This document shows, piece after piece, positions 32,886 to 42,402 of a DNA stretch of 64,000 nucleotides. The notes beneath the pieces were generated by a model, which made no database searches, was not told where the DNA came from, and was given only the letters and a program-made list of their open reading frames with translations. The position numbers and the translations under genes were made by a program. Positions within the stretch are counted from its first letter, which is position 1; the number at the start of each line of letters is the position of its first letter. The DNA is from Rhizobium herbae (lineage in GTDB: Bacteria > Pseudomonadota > Alphaproteobacteria > Rhizobiales > Rhizobiaceae): positions 1 through 64,000 of the forward strand of contig NZ_JAEUAO010000002.1 in the NCBI RefSeq assembly GCF_019511375.1, given 5' to 3'.

Positions 32886-33836
32886 ATGAGCAGCGCCACA
32901 ATGTCTGAGGACAGCATCCAAACACTGGCACGGCCGAAGCGCTGGCATATCCTGGTTTTCCTGCTGCCGGCCTTCATCATCTATTCGACCGTGATGATCC
33001 TGCCGCTGGTGGAAACGCTGCGCTTGTCGCTGTTCAACACCGTCGACGGCCAGTCGACCTTCGTCGGCTTGGCCAATTTCCAGATGCTGTTCGGCGAGGA
33101 GCGCTGGGCGGCGGATTTCTGGCGGGCACTGAAGAACAATTTCATCTTCTTTGCCATCCACATGCTGGTCCAGAACCCGGTTGGCATCGCGCTTGCCGCC
33201 ATGCTGTCGATCCCGAAGCTCAGGCTCGCAACCTTCTATCGCACCGCGATCTTCCTGCCGACGCTGTTGTCCTTCGTCATCGTCGGCTTCATCTGGAAGC
33301 TGATCCTGTCGCCGATCTGGGGCATCACGCCGTTCTTCATGGATCTGGTCGGGCTGAAATCCTTTTTCGCGCCCTGGCTCGGCAAACCCGGCTCGGCGTT
33401 GATAGCGGTATCGCTGATCTCCGTCTGGCAGAATATCGGCATCCCGATGATGCTGATCTATGCGGCGCTGCTCAACATCCCGGACGAGGTGATCGAGGCG
33501 GCAGAATGCGACGGCGTCACCGGCTGGAGCCAGTTCTGGAAGATCAAGCTCCCGCTGGTGCTGCCGGCGATCGGCATGGTGTCGATCCTCACCTTCGTCG
33601 GCAACTTCAATGCCTTCGACCTGATATACACCGTGCAGGGGGCGCTTGCCGGGCCGGACGGATCGACCGACATTCTCGGCACGTTGCTCTACCGCACCTT
33701 CTTCGGCTTCCAACTGCAGCTCGGCGACCGCTCGATGGGCGCCACCATCGCCACGGTGATGTTCCTGATCATCCTTGCCGGCGTGTCGCTCTACCTCTTC
33801 GGCATCCAGCGGCGCGTCCGCCGCTACCAGTTCTAA
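32886..33836 (+). CDS. Sugar ABC transporter permease (MalF/NgcF-type)
   Basis: A 316-aa inner-membrane permease of the carbohydrate-uptake type 1 class. Six membrane segments are visible (first near 20-42), and the EAA loop reads EAAECDGVTGWSQFWKIKLP. It pairs with the next permease 12 bp downstream. ATG 32886 is the first of two close Met codons. The gap from the binding-protein gene is filled by a palindromic repeat. Confidence 0.93.
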   Translation: MSSATMSEDSIQTLARPKRWHILVFLLPAFIIYSTVMILPLVETLRLSLFNTVDGQSTFVGLANFQMLFGEERWAADFWRALKNNFIFFAIHMLVQNPVGIALAAMLSIPKLRLATFYRTAIFLPTLLSFVIVGFIWKLILSPIWGITPFFMDLVGLKSFFAPWLGKPGSALIAVSLISVWQNIGIPMMLIYAALLNIPDEVIEAAECDGVTGWSQFWKIKLPLVLPAIGMVSILTFVGNFNAFDLIYTVQGALAGPDGSTDILGTLLYRTFFGFQLQLGDRSMGATIATVMFLIILAGVSLYLFGIQRRVRRYQF

Positions 33837-33848
33837 GGGAGAAGACCA

Positions 33849-34688
33849 ATGTCAAAAGCCCGCGTCTCGCCCCTGCGTTCAGGCTTCGTGCATCTGGCGC
33901 TCGCCGGTTATACGGCAATCGCTTTGTTTCCGGTACTGCTGACCATCCTGAACTCGTTCAAGGACAGGAACGCCATCTTCCGCACGCCGCTCACACCACC
34001 GACGGCAAGCAACTTCAGCCTGATCGGTTATGAGACGGTGCTGAGCCAGGGTGATTTCGTCGGCTATTTCCAGAACAGCCTGATCGTCACCGTCGTCTCG
34101 ATCTTCTTCGTGCTGCTGTTCGGCGCGATGGCTGCCTTTGCGCTGTCGGAATATCGCTTTAAGGGCAATACGATGATGGGGCTTTATCTGGCCATCGGCA
34201 TCATGATCCCGATCCGCCTCGGCACGGTCGCTATCCTGCAGGGCATGGTCGCCGCCGGTCTGGTGAACACGCTGACGGCGCTGATCCTGGTCTATACGGC
34301 GCAAGGTCTGCCGCTCGCCATCTTCATCCTGTCGGAGTTCATGCGCACGGTTTCGGACGATCTCAAGAATGCCGGGCGCATCGACGGCCTGTCGGAATAT
34401 GCGATCTTCTTCCGCCTGGTGCTGCCACTCGTCAAGCCCGCCATGGCAACGGTCGCGGTCTTCACGATGATCCCGATCTGGAACGATCTCTGGTTCCCGC
34501 TGATCCTCGCTCCCGGCGAAGCCACCAAGACGGTCACGCTCGGCTCGCAAGTCTTCATCGGCCAGTTCGTCACCAACTGGAACGCGGTTCTCGCCGCCCT
34601 GTCGCTGGCGATCTTCCCGGTTCTCGTCCTCTACGTCATCTTCTCGCGGCAGCTGATCCGCGGCATCACCGCAGGAGCAGTGAAGTGA
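33849..34688 (+). CDS. Sugar ABC transporter permease (MalG/NgcG-type)
   Basis: A 279-aa inner-membrane permease. It has an NSFKDRNAIF segment after the first membrane helix and the EAA-type loop DLKNAGRIDGLSEYAIFFRL, then PLVKPAMATVAVF. The stop overlaps the start of the oxidoreductase by 4 bases. Completes the channel with the permease at 32886-33836. Confidence 0.93.
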   Translation: MSKARVSPLRSGFVHLALAGYTAIALFPVLLTILNSFKDRNAIFRTPLTPPTASNFSLIGYETVLSQGDFVGYFQNSLIVTVVSIFFVLLFGAMAAFALSEYRFKGNTMMGLYLAIGIMIPIRLGTVAILQGMVAAGLVNTLTALILVYTAQGLPLAIFILSEFMRTVSDDLKNAGRIDGLSEYAIFFRLVLPLVKPAMATVAVFTMIPIWNDLWFPLILAPGEATKTVTLGSQVFIGQFVTNWNAVLAALSLAIFPVLVLYVIFSRQLIRGITAGAVK

Positions 34689-35740
34689 GCGCCCCCATCC
34701 ACGTCCTCGTCGCCGGCCTCGGCAATATGGGCCGCAGCCATGCACTCGCCTATCACAACAATCCCGGCTTTGAGATCGTTGGCCTGGTCAACCGCTCGAA
34801 GGTCGATCTGGTGCCTGAACTCCAGGGTTACACGATCCATCCGAGCTTCGAAGCGGCACTGAAAGAGCTGAAGCCCGATCTCTGCTCGATTTGCACCTAT
34901 TCCGACAGTCACGCGGACTATGCGGTGATGGCGTTCGAAGCCGGCTGCGACGTCTTTGTTGAAAAGCCGCTGGCAACGACTGTTGCCGACGCCGAGCGGG
35001 TGGTGGCAGCGGCGAAGGCAGCCGGCAGGAAACTCATCGTCGGCTATATTCTGCGCCATCACCCCTCCTGGGTGCGGCTGATTGCCGAGGCCCGTAAGCT
35101 GGGCGGTCCCTATGTCTTCCGCATGAACCTCAACCAGCAATCGAGCGGGCCGACCTGGGCGACCCACAAGGCCCTGATGGACACGACCCCGCCGATCGTC
35201 GATTGCGGCGTCCACTACATCGACGTCATGTGCCAGATCACCGATGCGAGGGCCGTCGAGGTGCGCGGCATGGGCCTGCGGCTCTCCAATGAGATCGCGG
35301 CTGACATGTACAATTACGGCCACCTGCAGGTGATCTACGAGGATGGCTCGGTCGGCTGGTACGAGGCGGGATGGGGGCCCATGATCTCGGAGACCGCCTT
35401 CTTCGTGAAGGACGTGATGTCCCCGAACGGTTCGGTCTCGATTGTCATGGACCCGAACGCCAAGTCCGACGACATCGACACTCATACCAAGACAGCGGTC
35501 ATTCGCCTCCACAAGGCCGAGACCGGGCCGGACGGAAAATTTCTTCACAAGGACGAAGACCTGACGATGGACGGAGAACCCGGGCACCAGGAACTCTGCG
35601 ATCTGGAGCAGGCCTATGTGCTGAAGGCCATCACCGAAAACATCAATCTGGAACGACACATGGACGATGCCGTCCAGTCGCTGCGCATCTGCCTTGCGGC
35701 CGATGAAAGCGTGCGCACCGGCCGTCCGGTCAAGCTGTAA
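34685..35740 (+). CDS. Gfo/Idh/MocA-family oxidoreductase
   Basis: A 351-aa NAD(P)-dependent dehydrogenase. The Rossmann start [17 protein letters not shown], the FVEKPLATT motif (catalytic lysine) and CGVHYIDVM (aspartate-histidine region) are all present. Lies between transporter permeases and the ATPase of an amino-sugar operon and overlaps the permease gene by ATGA. Substrate unknown; oxidation or reduction of an imported amino sugar, or of the lactyl moiety after MurQ, would fit, but nothing in the sequence proves it. Confidence 0.88.
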   Translation: MSAPIHVLVAGLGNMGRSHALAYHNNPGFEIVGLVNRSKVDLVPELQGYTIHPSFEAALKELKPDLCSICTYSDSHADYAVMAFEAGCDVFVEKPLATTVADAERVVAAAKAAGRKLIVGYILRHHPSWVRLIAEARKLGGPYVFRMNLNQQSSGPTWATHKALMDTTPPIVDCGVHYIDVMCQITDARAVEVRGMGLRLSNEIAADMYNYGHLQVIYEDGSVGWYEAGWGPMISETAFFVKDVMSPNGSVSIVMDPNAKSDDIDTHTKTAVIRLHKAETGPDGKFLHKDEDLTMDGEPGHQELCDLEQAYVLKAITENINLERHMDDAVQSLRICLAADESVRTGRPVKL

Positions 35741-35808
35741 CGAAGCATGTTCGTTCCGGTGCCGGGCAGCGGAACGAAACCATATGCGACAAGGAAGAGG
35801 CACCTCAC

Positions 35809-36810
35809 GTGGGATCTTTGAATCTGAAATCCATCCGCAAGGCGTTCGGCACCCATGAGGTGCTGAAGGGCATCGATCTTGAGGTGAAGGACGGCGAGTT
35901 CGTCATTTTTGTCGGTCCCTCCGGCTGCGGCAAGTCCACGCTGCTGCGGGTGATCGCCGGTCTCGAGGATGCGACCTCCGGCAGCGTCCAGATCGACGGA
36001 AAGGAAGTCATCACCACGCCACCCGCCAAACGCGGCATCGCCATGGTGTTCCAGTCCTACGCGCTTTATCCGCACCTGACGGTAAAGGACAACATGGGCC
36101 TTGGCCTGAAACAGATGGGCGCCCCGAGGGCCGAGATCGACGCCAAGGTCGGCAAGGCCTCCACGATGCTGTCGCTGGACCCCTATCTCGCCCGCCGTCC
36201 GGCCGAATTGTCCGGTGGCCAGCGCCAGCGCGTCGCCATCGGCCGCGCCATCGTGCGCGAACCGAAGCTCTTCCTGTTCGACGAGCCGCTGTCGAACCTC
36301 GATGCGGCGCTGCGCGTCAACACGCGCCTCGAGATCGCCAGGCTTCACCGCAGCCTTAAGGCGACGATGATCTATGTGACGCACGACCAGGTCGAAGCCA
36401 TGACGCTCGCCGACAAGATCGTCGTGCTCAATGCGGGCCAGATCGAGCAGATCGGGTCGCCGATGGAGCTCTACAACAAGCCGGCAAACGTCTTCGTTGC
36501 CGGTTTCATCGGATCGCCGCAGATGAACTTCATCGAGGCGGGCAGGCTCGGCGACAGCCAGGCAAAGACCATCGGCATAAGGCCTGAACATATCACCCTG
36601 TCGCGCAATGGCGGCGACTGGAAAGGCAAGGTCATCCATGTCGAACACCTTGGCGCCGATACCATCCTCTATCTGGAGACCGAGGATACCGGCCTCCTGA
36701 CGGTGCGGCTCTTTGGCGAGCACCGCTACGATGTCGATGACGTCGTCTACGCAACGCCGGACAAGGCGCTGATGCATCGGTTTGGCGCCGACGATCGCGT
36801 TCAACGCTGA
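35809..36810 (+). CDS. Sugar ABC transporter ATPase (MsmK/UgpC-type)
   Basis: A 333-aa ATPase of carbohydrate importers. Walker [10 protein letters not shown] (about 39-47), Q-loop [11 protein letters not shown], signature LSGGQRQR, Walker [13 protein letters not shown], switch H in YVTHDQVEA, and a C-terminal TOBE/regulatory domain with IGIRPEHI. The start is GTG 35809, 8 nt after AAGGAAGAGG. Last gene of the murQ-led operon; it should energise the permeases at 32886-34688. Confidence 0.94.
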   Translation: MGSLNLKSIRKAFGTHEVLKGIDLEVKDGEFVIFVGPSGCGKSTLLRVIAGLEDATSGSVQIDGKEVITTPPAKRGIAMVFQSYALYPHLTVKDNMGLGLKQMGAPRAEIDAKVGKASTMLSLDPYLARRPAELSGGQRQRVAIGRAIVREPKLFLFDEPLSNLDAALRVNTRLEIARLHRSLKATMIYVTHDQVEAMTLADKIVVLNAGQIEQIGSPMELYNKPANVFVAGFIGSPQMNFIEAGRLGDSQAKTIGIRPEHITLSRNGGDWKGKVIHVEHLGADTILYLETEDTGLLTVRLFGEHRYDVDDVVYATPDKALMHRFGADDRVQR

Positions 36811-36910
36811 TCTCCAGAGAGCGATTTTGATCGAGCGGTGACCCAGTCCATCGCTCGATCACGTTTATCTGTGCGTCGCATCATCGGCTTGCGCTCGTTC
36901 TGATTCTAAC

Positions 36911-36928
36911 ATACACACTTGTTTGTAT
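36911..36928. promoter_or_regulatory. TetR-type operator candidate before the RND efflux operon
   Basis: ATACACACTTGTTTGTAT, an 18-bp imperfect palindrome (ATACA/TGTAT arms plus AC/GT inside), 126 bp before the membrane fusion protein start. It resembles AcrR/TtgR-class operators. The likely reader is the TetR protein encoded after the pump. Confidence 0.5.
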
Positions 36929-37053
36929 AGTTGATATGGCCTCGGCACGTGTCCGGTGAGCCGTGTCTCATTGATATTTTTTAAACTTCCGGCCGCTGCC
37001 GCTTCCCTCTTGCGGGGAAGCTGGTCGCGCCGGACTTTTGCTTGGAACCGACG

Positions 37054-38265
37054 ATGCGGATGAATCGATTGATCTCGACAGCGGCCGTGGCAGCACTTGC
37101 TTTGCTTGCCGGATGCCAGAAACAGGACGAGGAGGCTGCTCCGGCGTTTCCCCCCTCCCAGGTGGCGGTCGTGACAACGAAGACCGAAGAACTGCCGATC
37201 ACCAACGAGCTTCCGGGCCGAATCGCCGCAACCCGGATCGCCGAGGTCCGTCCGCGCGTCAGCGGCATTATCGTCGATCGCGTGTTCCAGCAGGGCTCGA
37301 TGGTCAGGGAAGGCGAGGTACTTTACAAGATCGACCCGGCCCCCTTCCAGGTCCAGGTCGACAGCGCCGAGGCGACCCTGGCACGCGCCAGGGCCGTGCA
37401 ACTTCAGGCCAGGCAGGCCGCTGACCGGCAGACCCAGCTGCGCAAATCCGGCGCGGCGGCGCTGCAGCAGTACGACGATGCGATCGCGCAACTGGCGCAG
37501 GCAGATGCTGACGTCGCAGTTGCCGAAGCCGGTCTCGCGACCGCCAGGCTCAATCTCCAATATGCAAGCGTCACCGCGCCGATCAGCGGACGCATCGGCC
37601 GCGCCTTGATCACCGAAGGCGCGCTGGTCAGCGCCAACGGCACCGAAAACCTGGCAACGATCCAGCAGCTGGATCCCGTCTATGCCGACTTCACACAGCC
37701 GGCGACCGATCTGATCCGCCTGCGCAAGGCCCTGCAGGACGGCCAGCTGATTACGGCGAAAAATGAAGCGGCGGTAAAGCTGATCCTCGACGACGGCACG
37801 CTCTACGAGCAGGAGGGCAAGCTGCTCTTCTCGGAGGCCGCCGTCGATGAAACGACCGGGCAGGTGACGCTGCGTGGCGAATTCCCCAATCCGCACAACG
37901 ATCTGCTGCCCGGCATGTACGTTCGCGTACAGATCCAGCAGGGTGTCGAAAAGAACGCGATCGCCATCCCGCAACAGGCTGTCCAGCGCAGCAATAGCGG
38001 CCAGTCGCAGGTCTATATCGTCAACGGCGAGAACAAGGTGGAATTCCGCAGCATCGCGCTCGGGCGCACCGTCGGCAATCGCTGGATGGTGACGGAAGGC
38101 CTGAAGGCTGGTGAAAAGGTGATTGTCGAGGGCTTCCAGAAGATCGGCCCCGGAGCGGTGGTCGTTCCGGCCGAATGGGACCCGAACGGCAAGCCTGCCG
38201 GTGAGGCGGGAGCGGCTCAGTCCGCCCAGGCGGACGGCGCAAAGCCCGCCACCGAGCAGAAGTGA
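37054..38265 (+). CDS. RND efflux periplasmic adaptor (membrane fusion protein)
   Basis: A 403-aa lipoprotein adaptor (AcrA/MexA type). The lipobox LLAGC places the acylated cysteine near residue 20. The lipoyl half-motifs flank a long alpha-helical hairpin (AEATLARARAVQLQARQAAD), then ASVTAPISGRIGRA, and a C-terminal beta-barrel. ATG 37054 is chosen with a weak GGA site; a TTG at 37042 and another ATG at 37060 are alternatives. Links the RND pump to an outer-membrane channel that is not encoded here. Confidence 0.93.
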   Translation: MRMNRLISTAAVAALALLAGCQKQDEEAAPAFPPSQVAVVTTKTEELPITNELPGRIAATRIAEVRPRVSGIIVDRVFQQGSMVREGEVLYKIDPAPFQVQVDSAEATLARARAVQLQARQAADRQTQLRKSGAAALQQYDDAIAQLAQADADVAVAEAGLATARLNLQYASVTAPISGRIGRALITEGALVSANGTENLATIQQLDPVYADFTQPATDLIRLRKALQDGQLITAKNEAAVKLILDDGTLYEQEGKLLFSEAAVDETTGQVTLRGEFPNPHNDLLPGMYVRVQIQQGVEKNAIAIPQQAVQRSNSGQSQVYIVNGENKVEFRSIALGRTVGNRWMVTEGLKAGEKVIVEGFQKIGPGAVVVPAEWDPNGKPAGEAGAAQSAQADGAKPATEQK

Positions 38266-38275
38266 GGGCGGGACC

Positions 38276-41200
38276 ATGCCAAGCTTCTTCATAGACAGGC
38301 CCATTTTTGCCTGGGTGGTTGCGATCTTCATCATGGTGGCCGGCGCCATCGCCATCCCGCAGCTTCCCATCTCGCAATATCCGGATGTGGCGCCGCCGCA
38401 GATCTCGATCACCGCAACCTATCCCGGCGCCTCGTCGCAGGACACGTATCAAAGCGTTACGCGTCTCATCGAGGATGAGTTGAACGGCGTCGACGGGCTT
38501 CTTTATTTCGAGTCCACCTCCAGCGATCAAGGATCGAGCGAAATCAACGTTACCTTCGAGCCAGGCACGGATCCGGCACAGGCTGCGGTCGATGTGCAGA
38601 ACCGTGTCCGCCGCGTCGAAGCGCGGCTGCCAGACAGCGTCAAGCAGCAGGGCGTGCAGGTGGATGAAGCTGGTTCCGGCTTCCTTCTGATCATTGCTCT
38701 GACCTCCACCGACGGCTCGATGGATGCCATCGGGCTTGGCGATTACCTGAACCGCAACGTTCTGAGCGAAGTGCAGCGCGTGCCCGGCGTCGGCCGCGCC
38801 CAGCTGTTTGCCACCCAGCGCTCGATGCGTGTCTGGCTCGATCCCGACAGGATGCTCGGCCTCAACCTGACGGCGGCAGACGTGACGACGGCGATCGGCG
38901 CACAGAACGCGCAGGTCGCGGCCGGTTCGATCGGCGCGCAGCCGAACCCGATCACCCAGCAGATCGCAGCGCCCGTGATCATCAAGGGCCAGTTGTCGTC
39001 GCCGGAGGAGTTCGGCGCCATCGTTCTTCGCGCCAATCCGGATGGATCGGCCGTGCGCCTGCGCGACGTGGCGCGGATCGAGGTCGGCGGGGAAAGCTAT
39101 TCCTTCACCACCCGTCTGAACGGCAAGCCTTCTGCTGCCATTGGCGTACAGCTCTCGCCGACCGGCAATGCCATGGCAACGTCGGCGGCGATCAAGGCGC
39201 GCATGGACGAGCTTTCGGGCTATTTCCCGCAGGGGCTGGAATACTCGATCCCCTACGACACTTCGCCCTTCGTCAAGGTGTCGATCGAGAAGGTGCTGCA
39301 CACCCTGCTTGAAGCAGTCGGCCTCGTCTTTCTGGTGATGTTCCTGTTCCTGCAAAACATCCGCTATACGATCATACCGACGATCGTCGTTCCCGTGGCC
39401 CTGCTCGGCACCTGTGCCGTCATGTATTTCATGGGCTTCTCGATCAACGTGCTCACCATGTTCGGAATGGTGCTGGCGATCGGTATTCTCGTCGATGATG
39501 CGATCATCGTCGTTGAAAATGTCGAGCGCATCATGTCGGAAGAGGGGTTGTCGCCGCGCGAAGCGACCCGCAAGGCGATGAAGCAGATCACCGGCGCCGT
39601 CATCGGCATCACGCTGGTTCTGGCTTCGGTGTTCATCCCGATGGCCTTCTTCCCCGGCGCTGTCGGTGTGATCTATCGTCAGTTCTCGCTGACAATGGTG
39701 GTGTCGATCCTGTTTTCGGCGCTGCTTGCCCTGTCGCTGACACCGGCGCTTTGCGCCAGCTTCCTGAAGCAGGTGCCGAAGGGGCATCACCATGCGAAGA
39801 CTGGGTTCTTTGGCTGGTTCAACAGGCTGTTCGAGCGCACGTCCCATCGCTACAGCAGTTCCGTGTCATGGCTCACCCGCCGAACCGGTCGCTTCATGAT
39901 CATCTATCTGGCGGTGCTGGCCGGGCTCGGCTACCTGTTCCTCAAATTGCCGTCCTCCTTCCTGCCGGATGAGGACCAGGGCTATGTCATCGTCATGATG
40001 CAGCTGCCGTCCGAAGCGACCGGACATCGCACCGACGAGGTAATCAAGCAAGCCGAGGATATCTTCAGCAAGGAACAGGGCGTCGATCGCATCGTCGCGA
40101 TCAACGGCTTCTCGTTCTTCGGCGCAGGCCAGAATGCGGCGCTTGCCTTCGTGACACTCAAGGACTGGGCGGAGCGCGGTCCGGAAAACGCGGCCCAGGC
40201 GATCGCCGGCCGCGCCAGCATGGCGATGAGCCAGATCAAGGATGCGATCAGCTTTGCGCTGTCGCCGCCGCCGATCCAGGGGCTCGGCACGACGGGTGGC
40301 TTCTCCTTCCGCCTGCAGGATCGTGGCGGTCTCGGAGAGGCGGCCCTTGCACAGGCGCGCGATCAGTTGCTTGGTCTTGCGGCGCAGAGCCCGGTCGTCG
40401 CCGGAGTGCGTTTCGAGGGCATGCCGGACGCAGCGCAGGCAAACGTGATCATCGACCGCGAAAAGGCCAACACCTTCGGCGTGACCTTCGCCGATATCAA
40501 CGCGACGATCTCCACCAATCTCGGCTCGACCTATGTCAACGACTTCCCGAATGCCGGCCGCATGCAGCGCGTGACGGTGCAGGCGGACGAGAACAAGCGC
40601 ATGCAGACGGCCGATCTGCTCAATCTCAATGTTCGCAACTCGAATGGCGGCATGGTGCCGATCTCCTCCTTCGCAACCGTCGAATGGGTGAAGGCGCCGA
40701 CGCAGACCGTGGGCTATAACGGCTATCCGGCCGTGCGCATCAGCGGCGATACGAAGCCCGGCTATTCGTCGGGTGACGCCATTGCCGAGATGCAGAACCT
40801 CGTCAAGCAGCTCCCGGCCGGTTTCGGCTATGAATGGACCGGCCAGTCGCTGCAGGAGATCCAGTCCGGTTCTCAGGCGCCGATCCTGATCGCGCTGTCC
40901 TGCCTCCTGGTGTTTCTCTGCCTGGCCGCGCTCTACGAAAGCTGGTCGATCCCCGTCTCGGTGATCATGGTGGTGCCGCTTGGCGTCATCGGCGCGGTTC
41001 TGGCCGTCACCCTGCGCGACATGTCGAACGACGTCTACTTCAAGGTGGGCCTGATCGCGATCATCGGCCTTTCGGCGAAGAATGCGATCCTGATCATCGA
41101 GTTCGCCAAGGAGCAGATACAGGCCGGCAGATCGCTGCTGGAAGCAACGATCGAGGCATCGCACCTGCGCTTCCGGCCGATCCTGATGACCTCGCTTGCC

Positions 41201-41419
41201 TTCACGCTTGGCGTTCTGCCGCTGGCGATCGCCACCGGGGCTAGCTCGGGCAGCCAGCGCGCCATCGGCACCGGCGTCATGGGCGGCATGATTTCGGCGA
41301 CGGTTCTGGCCATCTTCTTCGTCCCGATCTTCTTCGTCTTCGTGATGAAGATCTTCGGGCGGACGAAGGCAAAGCCGGCAACGCAGAAAGCCGAGACAGT
41401 GGCAGCACCGGGCGAATGA
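38276..41419 (+). CDS. RND multidrug efflux pump (AcrB/MexB type)
   Basis: A 1047-aa proton-driven HAE1-type pump. It starts FFIDRPIFAWVVAIFIM as usual. Twelve membrane helices flank two large periplasmic loops. TM4 has LVDDAIIVVENVERIM with the proton-relay aspartates, and the TM10 lysine is in GLSAKNAILIIEFAKE. Starts 11 bp after the adaptor stop. Substrate range cannot be read from sequence. No tolC-like gene follows, so a shared outer-membrane channel must be used. Confidence 0.96.
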   Translation: MPSFFIDRPIFAWVVAIFIMVAGAIAIPQLPISQYPDVAPPQISITATYPGASSQDTYQSVTRLIEDELNGVDGLLYFESTSSDQGSSEINVTFEPGTDPAQAAVDVQNRVRRVEARLPDSVKQQGVQVDEAGSGFLLIIALTSTDGSMDAIGLGDYLNRNVLSEVQRVPGVGRAQLFATQRSMRVWLDPDRMLGLNLTAADVTTAIGAQNAQVAAGSIGAQPNPITQQIAAPVIIKGQLSSPEEFGAIVLRANPDGSAVRLRDVARIEVGGESYSFTTRLNGKPSAAIGVQLSPTGNAMATSAAIKARMDELSGYFPQGLEYSIPYDTSPFVKVSIEKVLHTLLEAVGLVFLVMFLFLQNIRYTIIPTIVVPVALLGTCAVMYFMGFSINVLTMFGMVLAIGILVDDAIIVVENVERIMSEEGLSPREATRKAMKQITGAVIGITLVLASVFIPMAFFPGAVGVIYRQFSLTMVVSILFSALLALSLTPALCASFLKQVPKGHHHAKTGFFGWFNRLFERTSHRYSSSVSWLTRRTGRFMIIYLAVLAGLGYLFLKLPSSFLPDEDQGYVIVMMQLPSEATGHRTDEVIKQAEDIFSKEQGVDRIVAINGFSFFGAGQNAALAFVTLKDWAERGPENAAQAIAGRASMAMSQIKDAISFALSPPPIQGLGTTGGFSFRLQDRGGLGEAALAQARDQLLGLAAQSPVVAGVRFEGMPDAAQANVIIDREKANTFGVTFADINATISTNLGSTYVNDFPNAGRMQRVTVQADENKRMQTADLLNLNVRNSNGGMVPISSFATVEWVKAPTQTVGYNGYPAVRISGDTKPGYSSGDAIAEMQNLVKQLPAGFGYEWTGQSLQEIQSGSQAPILIALSCLLVFLCLAALYESWSIPVSVIMVVPLGVIGAVLAVTLRDMSNDVYFKVGLIAIIGLSAKNAILIIEFAKEQIQAGRSLLEATIEASHLRFRPILMTSLAFTLGVLPLAIATGASSGSQRAIGTGVMGGMISATVLAIFFVPIFFVFVMKIFGRTKAKPATQKAETVAAPGE

Positions 41420-41425
41420 TGATGA

Positions 41426-41453
41426 TAAGGGCTCGCCGATGGCGAGCCCTTTT
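41426..41453 (+). terminator. Terminator between pump and tetR gene
   Basis: An 11-bp perfect stem, AAGGGCTCGCC and GGCGAGCCCTT, with loop GAT, followed by TTT. Ends the efflux transcript or reduces read-through into the regulator 12 bp downstream. Confidence 0.85.
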
Positions 41454-41464
41454 TAGGAGGGGCG

Positions 41465-42118
41465 ATGCGCAGAACCAAGGCCGAGGCGGAAGAAACACGC
41501 AACAGCATCCTCCATGCGGCGGAGCGGGTTTTCTATGAGAAAGGCGTCTCCAACGCGACCCTCGACGATGTCGCCAAGGCGGCCGGCGTAACGCGCGGCG
41601 CCATCTACTGGCATTTCGCCAACAAGACCGATCTTTTTCTCGAGCTTTACAATTCCGTGTCCCTGCCGCTGGAAGACATGATTGCGCGCGATATCGAGCA
41701 ACCGGCCTCCGGTGTTCTCGCATTCATCGAAAAGCTGACGGTCGACTGGCTGGACGAACTGGCAAGCGACGAGCATCGGCAGCGTATCTTCACCATCCTC
41801 CTGCGCTGCAGCTATGGCGGGGACCTCATGCCGGTTCTCGAAAGACAGCAGGAGGTCGATGACAGGCACCTCGCTTCGCTCGAGAGCGCCTTCGCAAGGG
41901 CTCGGAACGAGGGCCATCTCAATGAAAACTGGACGCCGCACTCGGCGACCAGAGCATTGTGGTGGATGGTGGGCGGGCTCTGCACGGAATGGCTTCTCTT
42001 CGGCCGCCGGTTCGATCTGGCGGCCGAAGGCCGGGACGGATTGAAGCGGTTGTTCGCAAGCTTCAGGCCGGCAACCATCGACATCGAAGCTCCGGCTGAT
42101 GTCCACTCGATTGCCTAG
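41465..42118 (+). CDS. TetR/AcrR-family repressor
   Basis: A 217-aa repressor. The N-terminal helix-turn-helix (about 12-58) includes TLDDVAKAAGVTRGAIYWHF, which matches AcrR-type regulators of RND pumps. The larger C-terminal part is a ligand-binding helical domain. GGAGG at 41455-41459 is the ribosome site. It follows the pump on the same strand, not divergently, and probably binds the operator candidate at 36911-36928. The stop codon overlaps the stop of a purU remnant on the other strand. Confidence 0.92.
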   Translation: MRRTKAEAEETRNSILHAAERVFYEKGVSNATLDDVAKAAGVTRGAIYWHFANKTDLFLELYNSVSLPLEDMIARDIEQPASGVLAFIEKLTVDWLDELASDEHRQRIFTILLRCSYGGDLMPVLERQQEVDDRHLASLESAFARARNEGHLNENWTPHSATRALWWMVGGLCTEWLLFGRRFDLAAEGRDGLKRLFASFRPATIDIEAPADVHSIA

Positions 42119-42186
42119 CGGAACACCACAGTCTTGCGCCCGTTGAGCATCACGCGGGCTTCCAGGTGCAGCTTGACGGCGCGGGC
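42115..42186 (-). pseudogene. purU: Decayed 3' end of a purU-like gene
   Basis: The minus strand from 42186 to the TAG at 42115-42117 reads ARAVKLHLEARVMLNGRK followed by TVVFR and stop. This is the C-terminal end of formyltetrahydrofolate deformylase as I know it (compare the VLSRA...RVFVYGNRTIIL end of E. coli PurU). Upstream the reading breaks at once, and no other part of the enzyme is present. Its stop codon is inside the tetR stop region. Confidence 0.65.
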
Positions 42187-42369
42187 AGGGCGCCGATCAG
42201 CTTGACGCCGAGGCGATCAAGAAGCGTATCCTTGCTGGACAGGAGCGGGTTCATGCGGTCGGAGCTTTGGGGAAAGCGTTCATCCTCTGACTATGTATGA
42301 AGTTATCGCGCTCGCTGTCGAGTCTCGCGCGGCCGTTTCGCCTTGACCTTTTCGTGAGGTCTGACTATT

Positions 42370-42386
42370 TTTAGAATAATTCTAAA
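42370..42386. promoter_or_regulatory. Iron control element (Irr-type ICE box) before mbfA
   Basis: TTTAGAATAATTCTAAA, a perfect 17-bp palindrome with TTTAGAA and TTCTAAA arms, 16 bp before the mbfA start. It matches the ICE motif bound by Irr in rhizobia, and mbfA is a known Irr-repressed gene in Agrobacterium and Bradyrhizobium. Confidence 0.85.
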
Positions 42387-42402
42387 CTAGGCATTTCGCA
42401 TC

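Noticed and set aside
31650-33713. 687-codon minus-strand open frame across the sugar transporter genes
   Set aside because: It overlaps three convincing genes and the palindromic repeat; composition is that of an antisense frame.
42190-42280. Possible extra coding traces on either strand beside the purU remnant
   Set aside because: Short readable stretches exist on both strands, but none matches a protein I recognise, so no gene is named.
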